Positions 7,870 to 16,312 of a stretch of DNA of 64,000 bases are shown here, piece by piece. The stretch is taken from assembly GCF_009498525.1 (NCBI RefSeq), contig NZ_QSNT01000003.1, positions 451,977 to 515,976 on the forward strand, written 5' to 3'. Within the stretch, counting starts at the first letter, position 1, and the number at the start of each line of letters is the position of its first letter. The notes under the pieces were generated by a model that was not told where the DNA came from, ran no database searches, and saw only the letters and a program-made list of their open reading frames with translations. Position numbers and translations under genes: made by a program. The stretch comes from Rhizobium sp. ICMP 5592 (GTDB taxonomy: Bacteria; Pseudomonadota; Alphaproteobacteria; Rhizobiales; Rhizobiaceae).

Positions 7870-8640
7870 ATGGCATGGTCTGCCGGCCAATATGTAAAGT
7901 TCGAGGATGAGCGCACCCGCCCGGCGCACGACCTGCTGGCGCAGGTGCCGCTCACGCGCATCGACCGCGCCATCGATCTCGGCTGCGGCCCCGGCAATTC
8001 GACCGAGCTGATCGTCGAGCGCTATGGCGCGGCCGGCGTCTCCGGCCTCGACAGCGACGACAATATGCTGGAGGCTGCCCGCGCCCGCATGCCCGGCACG
8101 GACTTCGTCAAGGCCGACCTTGCGACATGGCAGCCGGATGAGCCCGTCGACCTGCTGTTCGCCAACGCCGTTTTCCAGTGGCTGCCCGATCATCTCGAGA
8201 TTTTCGACAGGCTGATGGACGGGCTGAAGCCGGGAGGCGTGCTTGCCATCCAGATGCCGGATAATCTCACTGAGCTTAGCCATCTGATGATGGAAGAAAC
8301 CGCGAAAAACGGCCCCTGGAGCGAGACCTTCGCGAAGAAGAGCGTCCGCCGCAATCCCCTGCCCGCACCGTCGGTCTATTACAACCGGCTGATCGGCAAA
8401 TCCGCCCGCATCGACCTCTGGCACACCAACTACAATCACACCCTGGAAAACGCCGCCGCCATCGTCGAATGGGTCAAGGGTACCGGCCTGCGCCCCTATC
8501 TCGACCATGCCGGCGCCGAACATCGCGACGCCTTCACGGCTGATTATCTCGCGCGCATCGAAAAGGCCTATCCGCCACTTACGGACGGCAAGGTCCTGCT
8601 GCGGTTTCCCCGGCTGTTTCTGGTGGTGGTGAAGAAGTAG
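7870..8640 (+). CDS. tam: Trans-aconitate 2-methyltransferase
   Basis: This 256-residue cytoplasmic S-adenosylmethionine-dependent enzyme methylates trans-aconitate, a spontaneous by-product of the citric acid cycle that inhibits aconitase. The SAM site DLGCGPGNST is at residues 36-45, and ANAVFQWLPDH, typical of Tam, follows. The N-terminus MAWSAGQYVKFEDERTRPA is characteristic, and the length agrees with E. coli Tam (252). An AGAGGATG ribosome site precedes ATG 7870. It stands between the dehydrogenase and zwf on the same strand with short gaps. Confidence 0.9.
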   Translation: MAWSAGQYVKFEDERTRPAHDLLAQVPLTRIDRAIDLGCGPGNSTELIVERYGAAGVSGLDSDDNMLEAARARMPGTDFVKADLATWQPDEPVDLLFANAVFQWLPDHLEIFDRLMDGLKPGGVLAIQMPDNLTELSHLMMEETAKNGPWSETFAKKSVRRNPLPAPSVYYNRLIGKSARIDLWHTNYNHTLENAAAIVEWVKGTGLRPYLDHAGAEHRDAFTADYLARIEKAYPPLTDGKVLLRFPRLFLVVVKK

Positions 8641-8813
8641 ACCGATCCCAAGAGCCGTAATGACGAGCCGGCTGTACGTCATCGATCCCATCGACAACCG
8701 GCGCCGGCCCGCGCTAGAACATGCGCAGCCAAAGCAAAAACTGCAACAGGTCCGAGGAGATACCCCATGTCGTCCAGAAACCCGATGTTCATCCGCTTGG
8801 CCGAGGTGCACGC

Positions 8814-10334
8814 ATGAGCGGCCCGGATGTTGCACCGGCTCCGCCGCTGACCTTCGTCATCTTCGGCGCCACCGGCGATCTGACGCGGCGGCTGCTAATC
8901 CCGACGCTGATCAATATGTCTCGCAGCGGACTTGTCGGCGACGACCTGCATATTCTCGGCATCGGTATCGAGCCCGGCGGCGTCGACATGCTGCTGGAGA
9001 AGCTGGATTCGTTTCTCGCCACATCGGGCGATATGCAGGAGCCGGAGCGGCAGGAGGCATGGCAGAGCCTGCGCAAGCGCATCGCCTATATCTCCGGCGA
9101 TTTCACGCAGAACGCCGTCTATGACGAGATTGGCAAATATCTGTCGCAGGCGCCGAGCGCCAATGCGGCCTTCTATCTCGCCGTGCCGCCGCGCTTCTTT
9201 GGCGATGTCGCCGAAAAGCTCTCCGCCACCGGGCTTATGAACGAAACTGCCGGCGCTTTCCGACGGATTGCGATCGAAAAACCTTTCGGTCACGACCTTG
9301 CCTCGGCGCGCGAGCTGAACGCCCGGCTGCTCAGCCACGCCAACGAAAACCAGATCTACCGCATCGACCATTTCCTCGGCAAGGAAACCGTCCAGAACAT
9401 CATGACGACGCGCTTCGCCAACATGATGATCGAGGCGCTGTGGAACAACAACTATATCGATCACGTCCAGATCACCGCGGCGGAACTGGTGGATGTCGGC
9501 ACGCGCGGCAAATTCTACGATTCGACCGGCGCACTGCGCGACATGGTGCCGAACCATCTCTTTCAGCTTCTGGCCATGGTGGCGATGGAGCCGCCGAACA
9601 GCTTTGATGCCGAATCAATCCGCAATGAAAAAGGCAAGCTGCTGAAAGCTTTGCGCGTCTATTCGCGCGAGGAAGCAATCCAGAATGGCGTGCGCGGCGC
9701 CTATACGGCCGGGCCTCTCGCCGGCAAGGATCTGCCCGCCTATACCGGGACGGCCGATGTCGCGCCCGACAGCAACACCGAGACCTTCGTGGCGCTCAAA
9801 CTACTCGTCGATACCTGGCGCTGGGCCGGCGTGCCCTTCTACCTGCGCACCGGCAAGGCGCTGAAGGCGCGCGACACCGAGATCGTCATCACCTTCCGGC
9901 AGGTGCCCTTCGCGCAGTTCCCGCGCCCGGCCTCACGCCCGCAGCTGCCGCCGAACCGGCTGATCATCCAGGTGCAGCCGGACGAAGGGCTGGACATGGA
10001 AATCTCGATCAAGGCCCCCGGCCTCGTGCTGAAGACCGTGCCGATCTCGCTCGATTTCCGCTATGCCGACCGCTTCGACATCGGCAAGCAGACCGGCTAC
10101 GAAAGCCTGTTCTACGAACTCTTCGTCGGCGATCAGACCCTCTTCCAGCGTGCCGATGGCATCGAAGCCGGCTGGGCCGCCGTGCAGCCCTTTCTCGACC
10201 TCTGGGCCGAGGGCGGCAAGCCCGATCCCTACGCGCCCGGCAGCATGGGACCAACCTGCGCCGACGACCTCATCCAACGCGACGGCCGCGCCTGGCATCA
10301 GCCGGATGACAAGCCGGAGGGCAAGAAGGTTTGA
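8814..10334 (+). CDS. zwf: Glucose-6-phosphate 1-dehydrogenase
   Basis: This 506-residue protein starts at ATG 8814, five bases after GAGGTG; the longer frame from 8721 is rejected. It oxidises glucose 6-phosphate to 6-phosphogluconolactone with NAD(P), the entry to the Entner-Doudoroff and pentose phosphate routes. The dinucleotide site is GATGDLTRR at residues 18-26, and the substrate and catalytic motif RIDHFLGKE and the IEKPFGHD segment are intact. Rhizobial housekeeping zwf normally sits with pgl and edd. This copy has neither beside it, so it may be a paralogue. Confidence 0.9.
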   Translation: MSGPDVAPAPPLTFVIFGATGDLTRRLLIPTLINMSRSGLVGDDLHILGIGIEPGGVDMLLEKLDSFLATSGDMQEPERQEAWQSLRKRIAYISGDFTQNAVYDEIGKYLSQAPSANAAFYLAVPPRFFGDVAEKLSATGLMNETAGAFRRIAIEKPFGHDLASARELNARLLSHANENQIYRIDHFLGKETVQNIMTTRFANMMIEALWNNNYIDHVQITAAELVDVGTRGKFYDSTGALRDMVPNHLFQLLAMVAMEPPNSFDAESIRNEKGKLLKALRVYSREEAIQNGVRGAYTAGPLAGKDLPAYTGTADVAPDSNTETFVALKLLVDTWRWAGVPFYLRTGKALKARDTEIVITFRQVPFAQFPRPASRPQLPPNRLIIQVQPDEGLDMEISIKAPGLVLKTVPISLDFRYADRFDIGKQTGYESLFYELFVGDQTLFQRADGIEAGWAAVQPFLDLWAEGGKPDPYAPGSMGPTCADDLIQRDGRAWHQPDDKPEGKKV

Positions 10335-10346
10335 ATCTGCAAGGGT

Positions 10347-10379
10347 CGGCTCTGGCGACGGAGCCGGCCGCGATCTTTT
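10347..10379 (+). terminator. Weak terminator after zwf
   Basis: A CGGCTC / GAGCCG stem closes an 8-nt loop, and a TCTTTTA run follows a few bases later, 12 bp after the zwf stop and before the convergent metallophosphoesterase gene. Confidence 0.4.
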
Positions 10380-10393
10380 AGTTACGGCGCAAC

Positions 10394-11767
10394 TCAGCCG
10401 TGACGATCACTGCGAGCAGCAATCGCAACCTGCAGTCCACCGCCCATGAAAGGGCGATCTCCCGCCCCGCCCTGGCCCTGGCCCACGCTCCATTGCGCCG
10501 GCCAGACCAGACGGTCGAGGCCGGTGGCGGAGGCTGCATCGAACGAGGTCCATCTGTTATCGCCATGCATGCGATAGAGCACGCCACCCGGACCCATACC
10601 CGCATGAAGGGCGATATCGATGTCAAAAGCCTGGCCGGCTGTGAGATCGGGACCAACCCAATAATGCGGGCTGCGTCCGGGTTCGCGACCGAGGATCAGC
10701 GTCAAGGTCTGCCGTGGGCCGCGCAGACCGAGCCAGAGTGGCGCGGAGCTATCCGGATTGAAAGCGGAAAAGAGGGTTTGGGCCGGGGCATGGGCCGGCT
10801 CCGGCATCAGACCTTGTATCCGTAATTCGACGATACGATCATTGCTCGTCGAGCCGCTAAAGCCAGCCGCATGCATCCCGGGCAACAGGTTTTGCCAGTT
10901 TTCCAAACCCGCCTCTTTGAAGGGCCATTGCAGCCGTTCGCGAATAGCTCCGTCCGTATCCAGCACTTGATAGCGAAAACTATCCGCATCAAGCGCTGCC
11001 TGGACGCAATGAAGATATTCCACGCCCTCCGGCATCCGATGTGCGGTGCCCGCGCCGGCAGTGCAAAGCTGCAGGACGCCACGATGAACCTGAACGTCGA
11101 AGGCAAGGATATGGCAGCAGACATAGACCAGCACATTGGCGTCGACCAGAATATTCCAGAAGCGCTTGGCGTATTCGTGACCTATTTCGCGCTGATACGT
11201 GCCGGAAAATCCGTTGACCGGGAAGACCGGATGATGGCCGAGGACGATCTTGTGGCGGGCATTGCTATGTGCCTTCAGCGTTACCTCCAGCCACTCGGTC
11301 TCGACATGGCCTTCGCCGCCGAGGCCGGTCCATAGCGTATGGACGAAGACCAGCAGAAGATCGCCGCGGCGCACCCAATAGGACAGGCCTTCTTGGCCCG
11401 GCGGTCCGTTTTGCGGAAGCTGCAGGACCTCGCGGAAGATCTGCTCGCTCATCTCGTCATAGGTGGTGTGATTGCCGGTCGTGTGCCAAAGCGGCGTCTT
11501 TTGGCGATCGAGCCAGCTCATTTCGTGATCGAGCCAATGCCGCCATTGTGCCCTCAACTCCTCGGCATCGGCGGTCAGGCCGATGACTTCATCACCCGGA
11601 AACAGAATGAATTCCGGTGGCGAATCGAGCCGTCGCAGGACAGCATTGACGGCGGCAAAGGTCTGTTCGTGCAGCGCTCCCGAAACGCCGGAACAGGCGT
11701 CGCCATAAAGCACGAAGTTGTGGCCTGATCCTTGCGGCAGAAGAGACGGAATAGGATTGGCTGACAT
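10394..11767 (-). CDS. Metallophosphoesterase with C-terminal beta-rich domain; motifs partly degenerate
   Basis: This 457-residue protein is counted from ATG 11767; an outer ATG at 11800 falls inside a terminator. The N-terminal calcineurin-like domain shows YGDACSG (Asp23), PGDE (58-60), TGNH (98-100) and LGHHP (177-180), so most metal ligands are present. However, the first motif has D-A-C instead of D-x-H, and the last motif (residues 217-221) reads CCHIL where the family normally has GHxH. The remaining C-terminal region is beta-rich and has a LamG-like look. There is no signal peptide. Whether it is still catalytic, and on what, is unknown. Confidence 0.75.
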   Translation of the reverse strand: MSANPIPSLLPQGSGHNFVLYGDACSGVSGALHEQTFAAVNAVLRRLDSPPEFILFPGDEVIGLTADAEELRAQWRHWLDHEMSWLDRQKTPLWHTTGNHTTYDEMSEQIFREVLQLPQNGPPGQEGLSYWVRRGDLLLVFVHTLWTGLGGEGHVETEWLEVTLKAHSNARHKIVLGHHPVFPVNGFSGTYQREIGHEYAKRFWNILVDANVLVYVCCHILAFDVQVHRGVLQLCTAGAGTAHRMPEGVEYLHCVQAALDADSFRYQVLDTDGAIRERLQWPFKEAGLENWQNLLPGMHAAGFSGSTSNDRIVELRIQGLMPEPAHAPAQTLFSAFNPDSSAPLWLGLRGPRQTLTLILGREPGRSPHYWVGPDLTAGQAFDIDIALHAGMGPGGVLYRMHGDNRWTSFDAASATGLDRLVWPAQWSVGQGQGGAGDRPFMGGGLQVAIAARSDRHG

Positions 11768-11795
11768 GAGCGGCCTGCAATCTACAGCACAACAA

Positions 11796-11825
11796 AACAA
11801 AAAACCCCGCGGATGAACCGCGGGG
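11796..11825 (-). terminator. Strong intrinsic terminator of the DUF2267/DUF937-like gene
   Basis: A perfect 8-bp GC stem (CCCCGCGG / CCGCGGGG, loop of 5) is followed on the minus strand by a T-rich tract TTTTTTGTTTTG. It lies 24 bp after the stop at 11849 and just upstream of the metallophosphoesterase start. Confidence 0.9.
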
Positions 11826-11848
11826 TCCCGATCACGAATGACAGCAGA

Positions 11849-12247
11849 TTACAGGAACTGGTTCAAGCCCGGTACGGAGCCGACGACCTGGTCGACCACG
11901 TCGTTGCCGGCATGCTGGCGGGCGGTTTCGATGGTTGCCTTGGCGAGCGAGGTGACCTCACCCATGCTGAGGCCGCTGCTCATCAGCTGCTGGCCGAGCG
12001 CCATGAGGCCGCCGCCACCGCCGACCGCGCTCAGGAGTCCACCGAGCAGACCGCCGCCGCCGGAGGCTTCCTCGCCACCATATTGCGCAACCAGATCGGA
12101 AGCGCCGGGAATGGCGGCAATCATCTTGGTGACCGGCCCATCCGGCGCTTCGCGCTGCAGGAAGCCAAGGATCGTGCCCACGGCCTGCTCCGCGACATCA
12201 GGGGCAATACCGGCCTTTGCCGCGATTTGATCAATAACTTCGTTCAC
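11849..12247 (-). CDS. Small helical protein (YidB/DUF2267-like), function unknown
   Basis: This 132-residue protein starts at GTG 12247, five bases after GGAGG. The N-terminal half (MNEVIDQIAAKAGIAPDVAE, then a PGASDLVAQYGG segment) is helical. A glycine-rich linker GGGGLLGGLLSAVGGGGG sits in the middle, and a second helical block ends in VPGLNQFL. The pattern resembles the DUF2267, DUF2780 and YidB families of small proteins found widely in proteobacteria, with no known role. No signal peptide is seen. It is monocistronic, with a strong terminator and a palindrome upstream. Confidence 0.6.
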   Translation of the reverse strand: MNEVIDQIAAKAGIAPDVAEQAVGTILGFLQREAPDGPVTKMIAAIPGASDLVAQYGGEEASGGGGLLGGLLSAVGGGGGLMALGQQLMSSGLSMGEVTSLAKATIETARQHAGNDVVDQVVGSVPGLNQFL

Positions 12248-12271
12248 TTAAACCTCCAGCCTGTTAATTCC

Positions 12272-12283
12272 GACGTTAACGTC
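12272..12283. promoter_or_regulatory. 12-bp palindrome upstream of the small helical protein
   Basis: The perfect palindrome GACGTTAACGTC lies 25 bp before the GTG start, in the otherwise AT-richer gap between this gene and the divergent HerA-like ATPase. A further CAACGTAACC follows. It is a plausible operator; the binding protein is unknown. Confidence 0.35.
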
Positions 12284-12472
12284 AACGTAACCGAATGAAC
12301 CGACAGACACAAGCCGTGCCGGATATGTCTATATTACCAGAAGCATAACCATGACGCGACTAGTTGTCCTCATTCAACTCTGTTCCTATAACAGTACCTG
12401 GACAAATCGATGAATGGCCCTGGCAAGCTCTTGAGCGTTGCCGTGCCGCCGCCCACAGGGAGACGACACCTC

Positions 12473-13999
12473 ATGCCGCAGCAAGATGGACAGATTTTCG
12501 TCGGCGCCAGCCGCAAGCCGGACGACAGCATCAACAAGAGCGAATATCTGACGCTGAAGTTCGGCAATCGCCACGGTCTCATCACCGGCGCAACCGGCAC
12601 GGGGAAGACGGTAACGCTGCAGGTGTTGGCGGAAGGCTTTTCCAAGGCCGGCGTGCCGGTCTTCTGCGCCGACATCAAGGGCGACCTTTCCGGTATCGCC
12701 GCCAAGGGCGAGCCGAAGGATTTCCTGTTGAAACGGGCCGAGGACGTCGGCCTGAAGCCCTATGAATTCGAACAATTCCCGGTGATCTTCTGGGATATCT
12801 ATGGCGAAAAGGGCCATCGCGTGCGCGCCACCATCGCCGAGATGGGACCGCTGCTGCTGTCCAGACTGATGGATGCATCGGAAGCGCAGGAAGGCGTACT
12901 CAATATCGCCTTCAAGATCGCCGATGAAAATGGCCTGGCGCTGCTCGACCTCAAGGATTTTCAGGCGCTCTTGAACTACATGGGCGAAAATGCCAGCGAG
13001 CTTTCCAGCAAATACGGCCTGATCTCGAAAACCTCCGTCGGCTCGCTGCAACGGTCACTTCTCGTGCTCGAGCAGCAGGGGGCGGAAAATTTCTTCGGCG
13101 AGCCGGCGCTGAAAATTTCCGACATCATGCGCGTCAACAACAATGGCTACGGGCAGGTATCGGTGCTTGCCGCCGACAAGCTGATGATGAACCCGCGCCT
13201 CTATGCTACCTTCCTGCTGTGGCTGCTCTCCGAACTCTTCGAGGAGCTTCCCGAAGTCGGCGACCCTGAAAAGCCGAGGCTCGTGTTTTTCTTCGATGAG
13301 GCACATCTGCTCTTCAACGATGCGCCGAAAGTGCTGATCGAGCGTGTCGAGCAGGTCGTGCGCCTGATACGCTCCAAGGGTGTCGGCGTTTATTTCGTCA
13401 CGCAGAACCCGCTCGACGTACCGGAAACCGTGCTCGCCCAGCTCGGCAACCGCGTGCAGCACGCACTGCGCGCCTATACGCCGCGCGAACAGAAGGCCGT
13501 GCAGACGGCCGCCGACACATTCCGTGCCAACCCCGACTTCAGGACCGCCGACGTCATCACCACGCTCGGCACCGGCGAGGCGCTGGTCTCCATGCTCGAA
13601 GGCAAGGGTGCGCCTTCTATCGTCGAGCGTACCCTGATCCGCCCTCCATCCGGCCGCATCGGCCCGCTGACCGATGCCGAACGCCAGGCCATCATCAATG
13701 CCAGCCCGGTCGCCGGCCTTTACGACCAGACCATCGACCGCGAATCCGCCTATGAAATCCTCGCCGCCCGCGCCGGCAAGGCAGCCGATCAGGCAGCAGC
13801 CAACGAAGATAGCTCGACCACCGGCGGCTGGACGCTTCCCGGCTTCGGCGGCGACAGCAACAAGCCGGCGGGCCGCGGCCGCTCCGGCTACCAGCGCGAG
13901 ACGATCCTGGAAGCAACGATGAAAAGCATGGCGCGTACAGTCGCGACGCAGGTCGGCCGGGCGCTGGTGCGGGGAATTCTGGGAAGCTTGAAGCGCTAG
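12473..13999 (+). CDS. HerA-like ATPase, DUF853 family (YjgR-like)
   Basis: This 508-residue cytoplasmic P-loop ATPase of the FtsK-HerA superfamily was known as DUF853. Walker A is GATGTGKT at residues 39-46, and Walker B is LVFFFDEAHLLF in the middle. The sensor-type segment VGVYFVTQNPLDVP follows. The C-terminal tail is Gly, Ser and Arg rich. The start at ATG 12473 has GGGAG about 9 bases upstream; the frame could begin at 12410. E. coli YjgR is the nearest named relative and its task is unclear. It stands alone, without the NurA nuclease that pairs with archaeal HerA. The gene is followed by a RIME-like repeat. Confidence 0.85.
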   Translation: MPQQDGQIFVGASRKPDDSINKSEYLTLKFGNRHGLITGATGTGKTVTLQVLAEGFSKAGVPVFCADIKGDLSGIAAKGEPKDFLLKRAEDVGLKPYEFEQFPVIFWDIYGEKGHRVRATIAEMGPLLLSRLMDASEAQEGVLNIAFKIADENGLALLDLKDFQALLNYMGENASELSSKYGLISKTSVGSLQRSLLVLEQQGAENFFGEPALKISDIMRVNNNGYGQVSVLAADKLMMNPRLYATFLLWLLSELFEELPEVGDPEKPRLVFFFDEAHLLFNDAPKVLIERVEQVVRLIRSKGVGVYFVTQNPLDVPETVLAQLGNRVQHALRAYTPREQKAVQTAADTFRANPDFRTADVITTLGTGEALVSMLEGKGAPSIVERTLIRPPSGRIGPLTDAERQAIINASPVAGLYDQTIDRESAYEILAARAGKAADQAAANEDSSTTGGWTLPGFGGDSNKPAGRGRSGYQRETILEATMKSMARTVATQVGRALVRGILGSLKR

Positions 14000-14005
14000 A
14001 TTAGC

Positions 14006-14122
14006 ACCTCCCCCTTGAGGGGGGAGGTCGCGGCGAAGCCGCGGGTGGGGGTGACATGCCGCAAACACGGAGATCACCCCACCCCGGCCCTTCGGGCCGA
14101 CCCTCCCCCTCAAGGGGAGGGT
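14006..14122. repeat. RIME-like intergenic palindromic element, copy A
   Basis: This 117-bp GC-rich mosaic has outer arms ACCTCCCCCTTGAGGGGGG and CCCTCAAGGGGAGGGT and inner hairpins (CGGCGAAGCCG; CGGCCCTTCGGGCCG). It lies between convergent genes (HerA-like ATPase and VOC protein). A close relative is at 56019-56138. The arrangement matches Rhizobium-specific intergenic mosaic elements, which are non-coding and mobile on evolutionary time. Confidence 0.85.
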
Positions 14123-14127
14123 AGAAA

Positions 14128-14907
14128 TTACCGCCCAGGCGCAACGAGCGAGAAGAACGCTCCTTGTGGGTCGGTGGCCTGGACGATCCAGCTGCCGCCG
14201 GGGACTTCCATCGGGCCGTTGACGATCTTGCCGCCGGCTTCGTTGATGCGGCCGATGGCGGAATCGATTGCCGGCACATTGAAGTAGAAATTCCAGGCCG
14301 GCACCGGCATCTCCGCCGGCTTCGTCATGATGCCGCCGAAGTCGCGGCCGTCGATCTTGAAGATCTTGTATTGGCCCATCGGCCCCATGTCGAAATCGGA
14401 ACTCCATTCCCAGCCGAACATGTCGCAATAGAAATTGAAGGCCTTCGGGCCGTCACCGGCATAAAGCTCGTGCCAGCCGACATAGCCGGGCGCATTGGGT
14501 GCCGGCACCTCCCAGTCCTGCCCCGGCAGCGGCGTGAAGAGGCAGAAGGCGGCGCCATAGGGGTCGGCGACGACGGCGAAGCGGCCGACGCCGGGAATAT
14601 CCCCGGGCTCGCGATAGACCTTGCCGCCCTTGGCCATGATGGTTTTGGCCGCTTCATCGACATTGGGCACGCTGATATAGCCGGTCCAGCAGGGTGGTGT
14701 GCCCATGGCCTTGGCGTCTTCCGGCAAGATCATGAGCCCGGCGATCGGTCCAGCGCCAGCGCTGAACAAGGTATAGGCCATCTCGATTTCCGGCATGCCG
14801 GCATCCTGCGCGTCCCAGCCGACGACCTTGCGGTAGAAGGCTTCCGCCGCCGCCATGTCGGTGGTCATCAGTTCGTACCAGACAAAATATCCCTTCACTG
14901 CAGCCAT
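14128..14907 (-). CDS. VOC-family protein with two tandem glyoxalase-like domains
   Basis: This 259-residue protein starts at ATG 14907, behind GGGAGAGAG; the outer ATG at 14967 is rejected. It consists of two vicinal-oxygen-chelate modules: residues about 5-120 (YFVWYELMTTDMAAAEAFY to DPYGAAFCLF) and 135-255 (GYVGWHELYAGDGPKAFNFY to DPQGAFFSLV). Proteins of this kind are usually annotated as glyoxalase or bleomycin-resistance like; the activity is unknown. It is cytoplasmic. The RIME element lies at its 3' end and the DUF899 gene is upstream on the same strand. Confidence 0.8.
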   Translation of the reverse strand: MAAVKGYFVWYELMTTDMAAAEAFYRKVVGWDAQDAGMPEIEMAYTLFSAGAGPIAGLMILPEDAKAMGTPPCWTGYISVPNVDEAAKTIMAKGGKVYREPGDIPGVGRFAVVADPYGAAFCLFTPLPGQDWEVPAPNAPGYVGWHELYAGDGPKAFNFYCDMFGWEWSSDFDMGPMGQYKIFKIDGRDFGGIMTKPAEMPVPAWNFYFNVPAIDSAIGRINEAGGKIVNGPMEVPGGSWIVQATDPQGAFFSLVAPGR

Positions 14908-15067
14908 TGTCTCTCTCCCTATTGCTTGCGGCGGTGATTGACGATCATGAGCTGCTTCCGGCTTCATCCGGCTGGCAAGCCCTATCCATGAGGTCTAAAC
15001 ACGGCGCTCCGGATCTTTGTTCCCTATAGCCTTCAGCCGTGACCCCATGCGGCTAGCCTCCCACGCT

Positions 15068-15793
15068 TCAGTGACAGCAGGATTGCACCTTGGGGGTCTC
15101 CTCATATTCGTCATGACGGCGAACGAAAGACATGGTGCCATCTTCGTTGCGACCCTTGGGCGCGCGGTCGAGGATCATCAGCGTGCCGATCAGCTCTTCC
15201 GGGCCGCGGGCGTAGCTGGAGTAGGTATGGAAGATATTGCCGGCCTCGTCCTTGTAGAAAGCGCTGAGGCCCGGCAGCTCATCATGGCCTTCGGACGGGT
15301 CCATGGCCGAGAAATTGTAGAATATCGTCTCGCCGGCGAGCTGCTCCTTCGAGAAGGAGACGTGATAGTCGAAATTGAAATCGTCGGCGAAGGACGAGAC
15401 CCAGGGGAAATTCCAGCCCATGCGCGTCTTATAGGCCTCCACCTTCTCGAGTGGCGCGCGGGAAACGGCGACCAGGCTGACATCGTGATGATTGAGGTGC
15501 GGCAAGGCTCCATCGAAATGATCCGCCAGGAAAGAACAGCCGGGACATCCCGCTTCCCAATCCGGGCCGAGCATGAAGTGATAGACGATCAATTGGCTGC
15601 GGCCACCGAAGAGATCGGCAAGCGTCTTCTTGCCCGCCGGCGTGTCGAAGACATAGGTCTCGTCGACCTTGACCCAGGGCAGCGCCAGCCGCTCGGCATT
15701 GACGCTGTCGCGCAGATGCGTCGACTCTTTCTCCCGGGCAAGCAATTTGCGACGGGCTTCCAGCCAAACTTCGCGGGAAACGATCTGGTTCAT
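15068..15793 (-). CDS. DUF899 family thioredoxin-like protein
   Basis: This 241-residue protein starts at ATG 15793, with GGAGG a few bases upstream. DUF899 proteins have a peroxiredoxin/thioredoxin-like fold. Here the active-site area is DWEAGCPGCSFLADHFDG, with a CPGC redox pair, preceded by the family motif YHFMLGP. Substrates are not established; a peroxide or disulfide role is likely. It is divergent from a MarR gene 70 bp away. A palindrome lies between them, so redox-responsive control by that regulator is likely. Confidence 0.8.
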   Translation of the reverse strand: MNQIVSREVWLEARRKLLAREKESTHLRDSVNAERLALPWVKVDETYVFDTPAGKKTLADLFGGRSQLIVYHFMLGPDWEAGCPGCSFLADHFDGALPHLNHHDVSLVAVSRAPLEKVEAYKTRMGWNFPWVSSFADDFNFDYHVSFSKEQLAGETIFYNFSAMDPSEGHDELPGLSAFYKDEAGNIFHTYSSYARGPEELIGTLMILDRAPKGRNEDGTMSFVRRHDEYEETPKVQSCCH

Positions 15794-15828
15794 TGTCCGC
15801 CCTCCTCCGGCGTTCATTATTCCAAATC

Positions 15829-15856
15829 TTGACAAATATATTGATATCAATATTAT
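15829..15856 (+). promoter_or_regulatory. Sigma-70-like promoter and operator of the MarR gene
   Basis: TTGACA (15829-15834), a 16-bp spacer and TATTAT (15851-15856) precede ATG 15863 by only 6 bp. A perfect 16-bp palindrome ATATTGATATCAATAT (15838-15853) fills the spacer, where a bound MarR dimer would block RNA polymerase. The predicted transcript start coincides with the start codon. Confidence 0.6.
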
Positions 15857-15862
15857 TTCATC

Positions 15863-16309
15863 ATGTCAAATGTGATTGAGATTCCTTTCGAAACAACGCT
15901 TCTGGTGCGCGACACCTGCCTTTGCCTGCATGTGCAGCGCGCCGCCCGCGCTCTGGCGCGCCGATTCGACGAGGCGCTCAGGCCGCTCGGGCTCACCAAC
16001 GGCCAGTTTTCCCTGATGATGTCCCTGAACAGGCCGCAGCCAGCGCCCATGGGGCCGGTCGCGACCCTGCTCGCAATAGACCAGACGACGCTGACAGCGG
16101 CCTTAAAGCCATTAGAGCGGCGGGGCTGGGTGAGCGTTCTTCCCAATCCCAGGGATCGACGCGCGCGGCTGCTCAGCCTGACGCCGTCAGGCAAGGCGGT
16201 GCTGGCCGCCGCGGTGCCGATCTGGGAAATGACGCATGCCGAGGTCGAGCAGCAATTGCCCGATGGCAACGCGGACGGATTGCGGCGGGAGCTGCTGGCG
16301 CTGACCTGA
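15863..16309 (+). CDS. MarR-family regulator, likely controls DUF899 gene
   Basis: This 148-residue protein has the MarR winged helix (LTNGQFSLMMSLN, then LLAIDQTTLTAALKPLERRGWV) and wing PRDRRARLLSLT. The N-terminal helix has a Cys pair (DTCLCLHV) that could sense oxidants. It is divergent from the thioredoxin-like DUF899 gene. The 16-bp palindrome in the shared gap lies inside its own promoter, which suggests autorepression. No ribosome site precedes ATG 15863, consistent with a leaderless message. Confidence 0.85.
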   Translation: MSNVIEIPFETTLLVRDTCLCLHVQRAARALARRFDEALRPLGLTNGQFSLMMSLNRPQPAPMGPVATLLAIDQTTLTAALKPLERRGWVSVLPNPRDRRARLLSLTPSGKAVLAAAVPIWEMTHAEVEQQLPDGNADGLRRELLALT

Positions 16310-16312
16310 CTG

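Noticed and set aside
13055..14428. 457-codon minus-strand frame across the HerA-like gene, RIME element and VOC gene
   Set aside because: It spans the non-coding repeat and mirrors two real genes; the residue mix (Arg, Gly, His rich) is that of a frame shadow.
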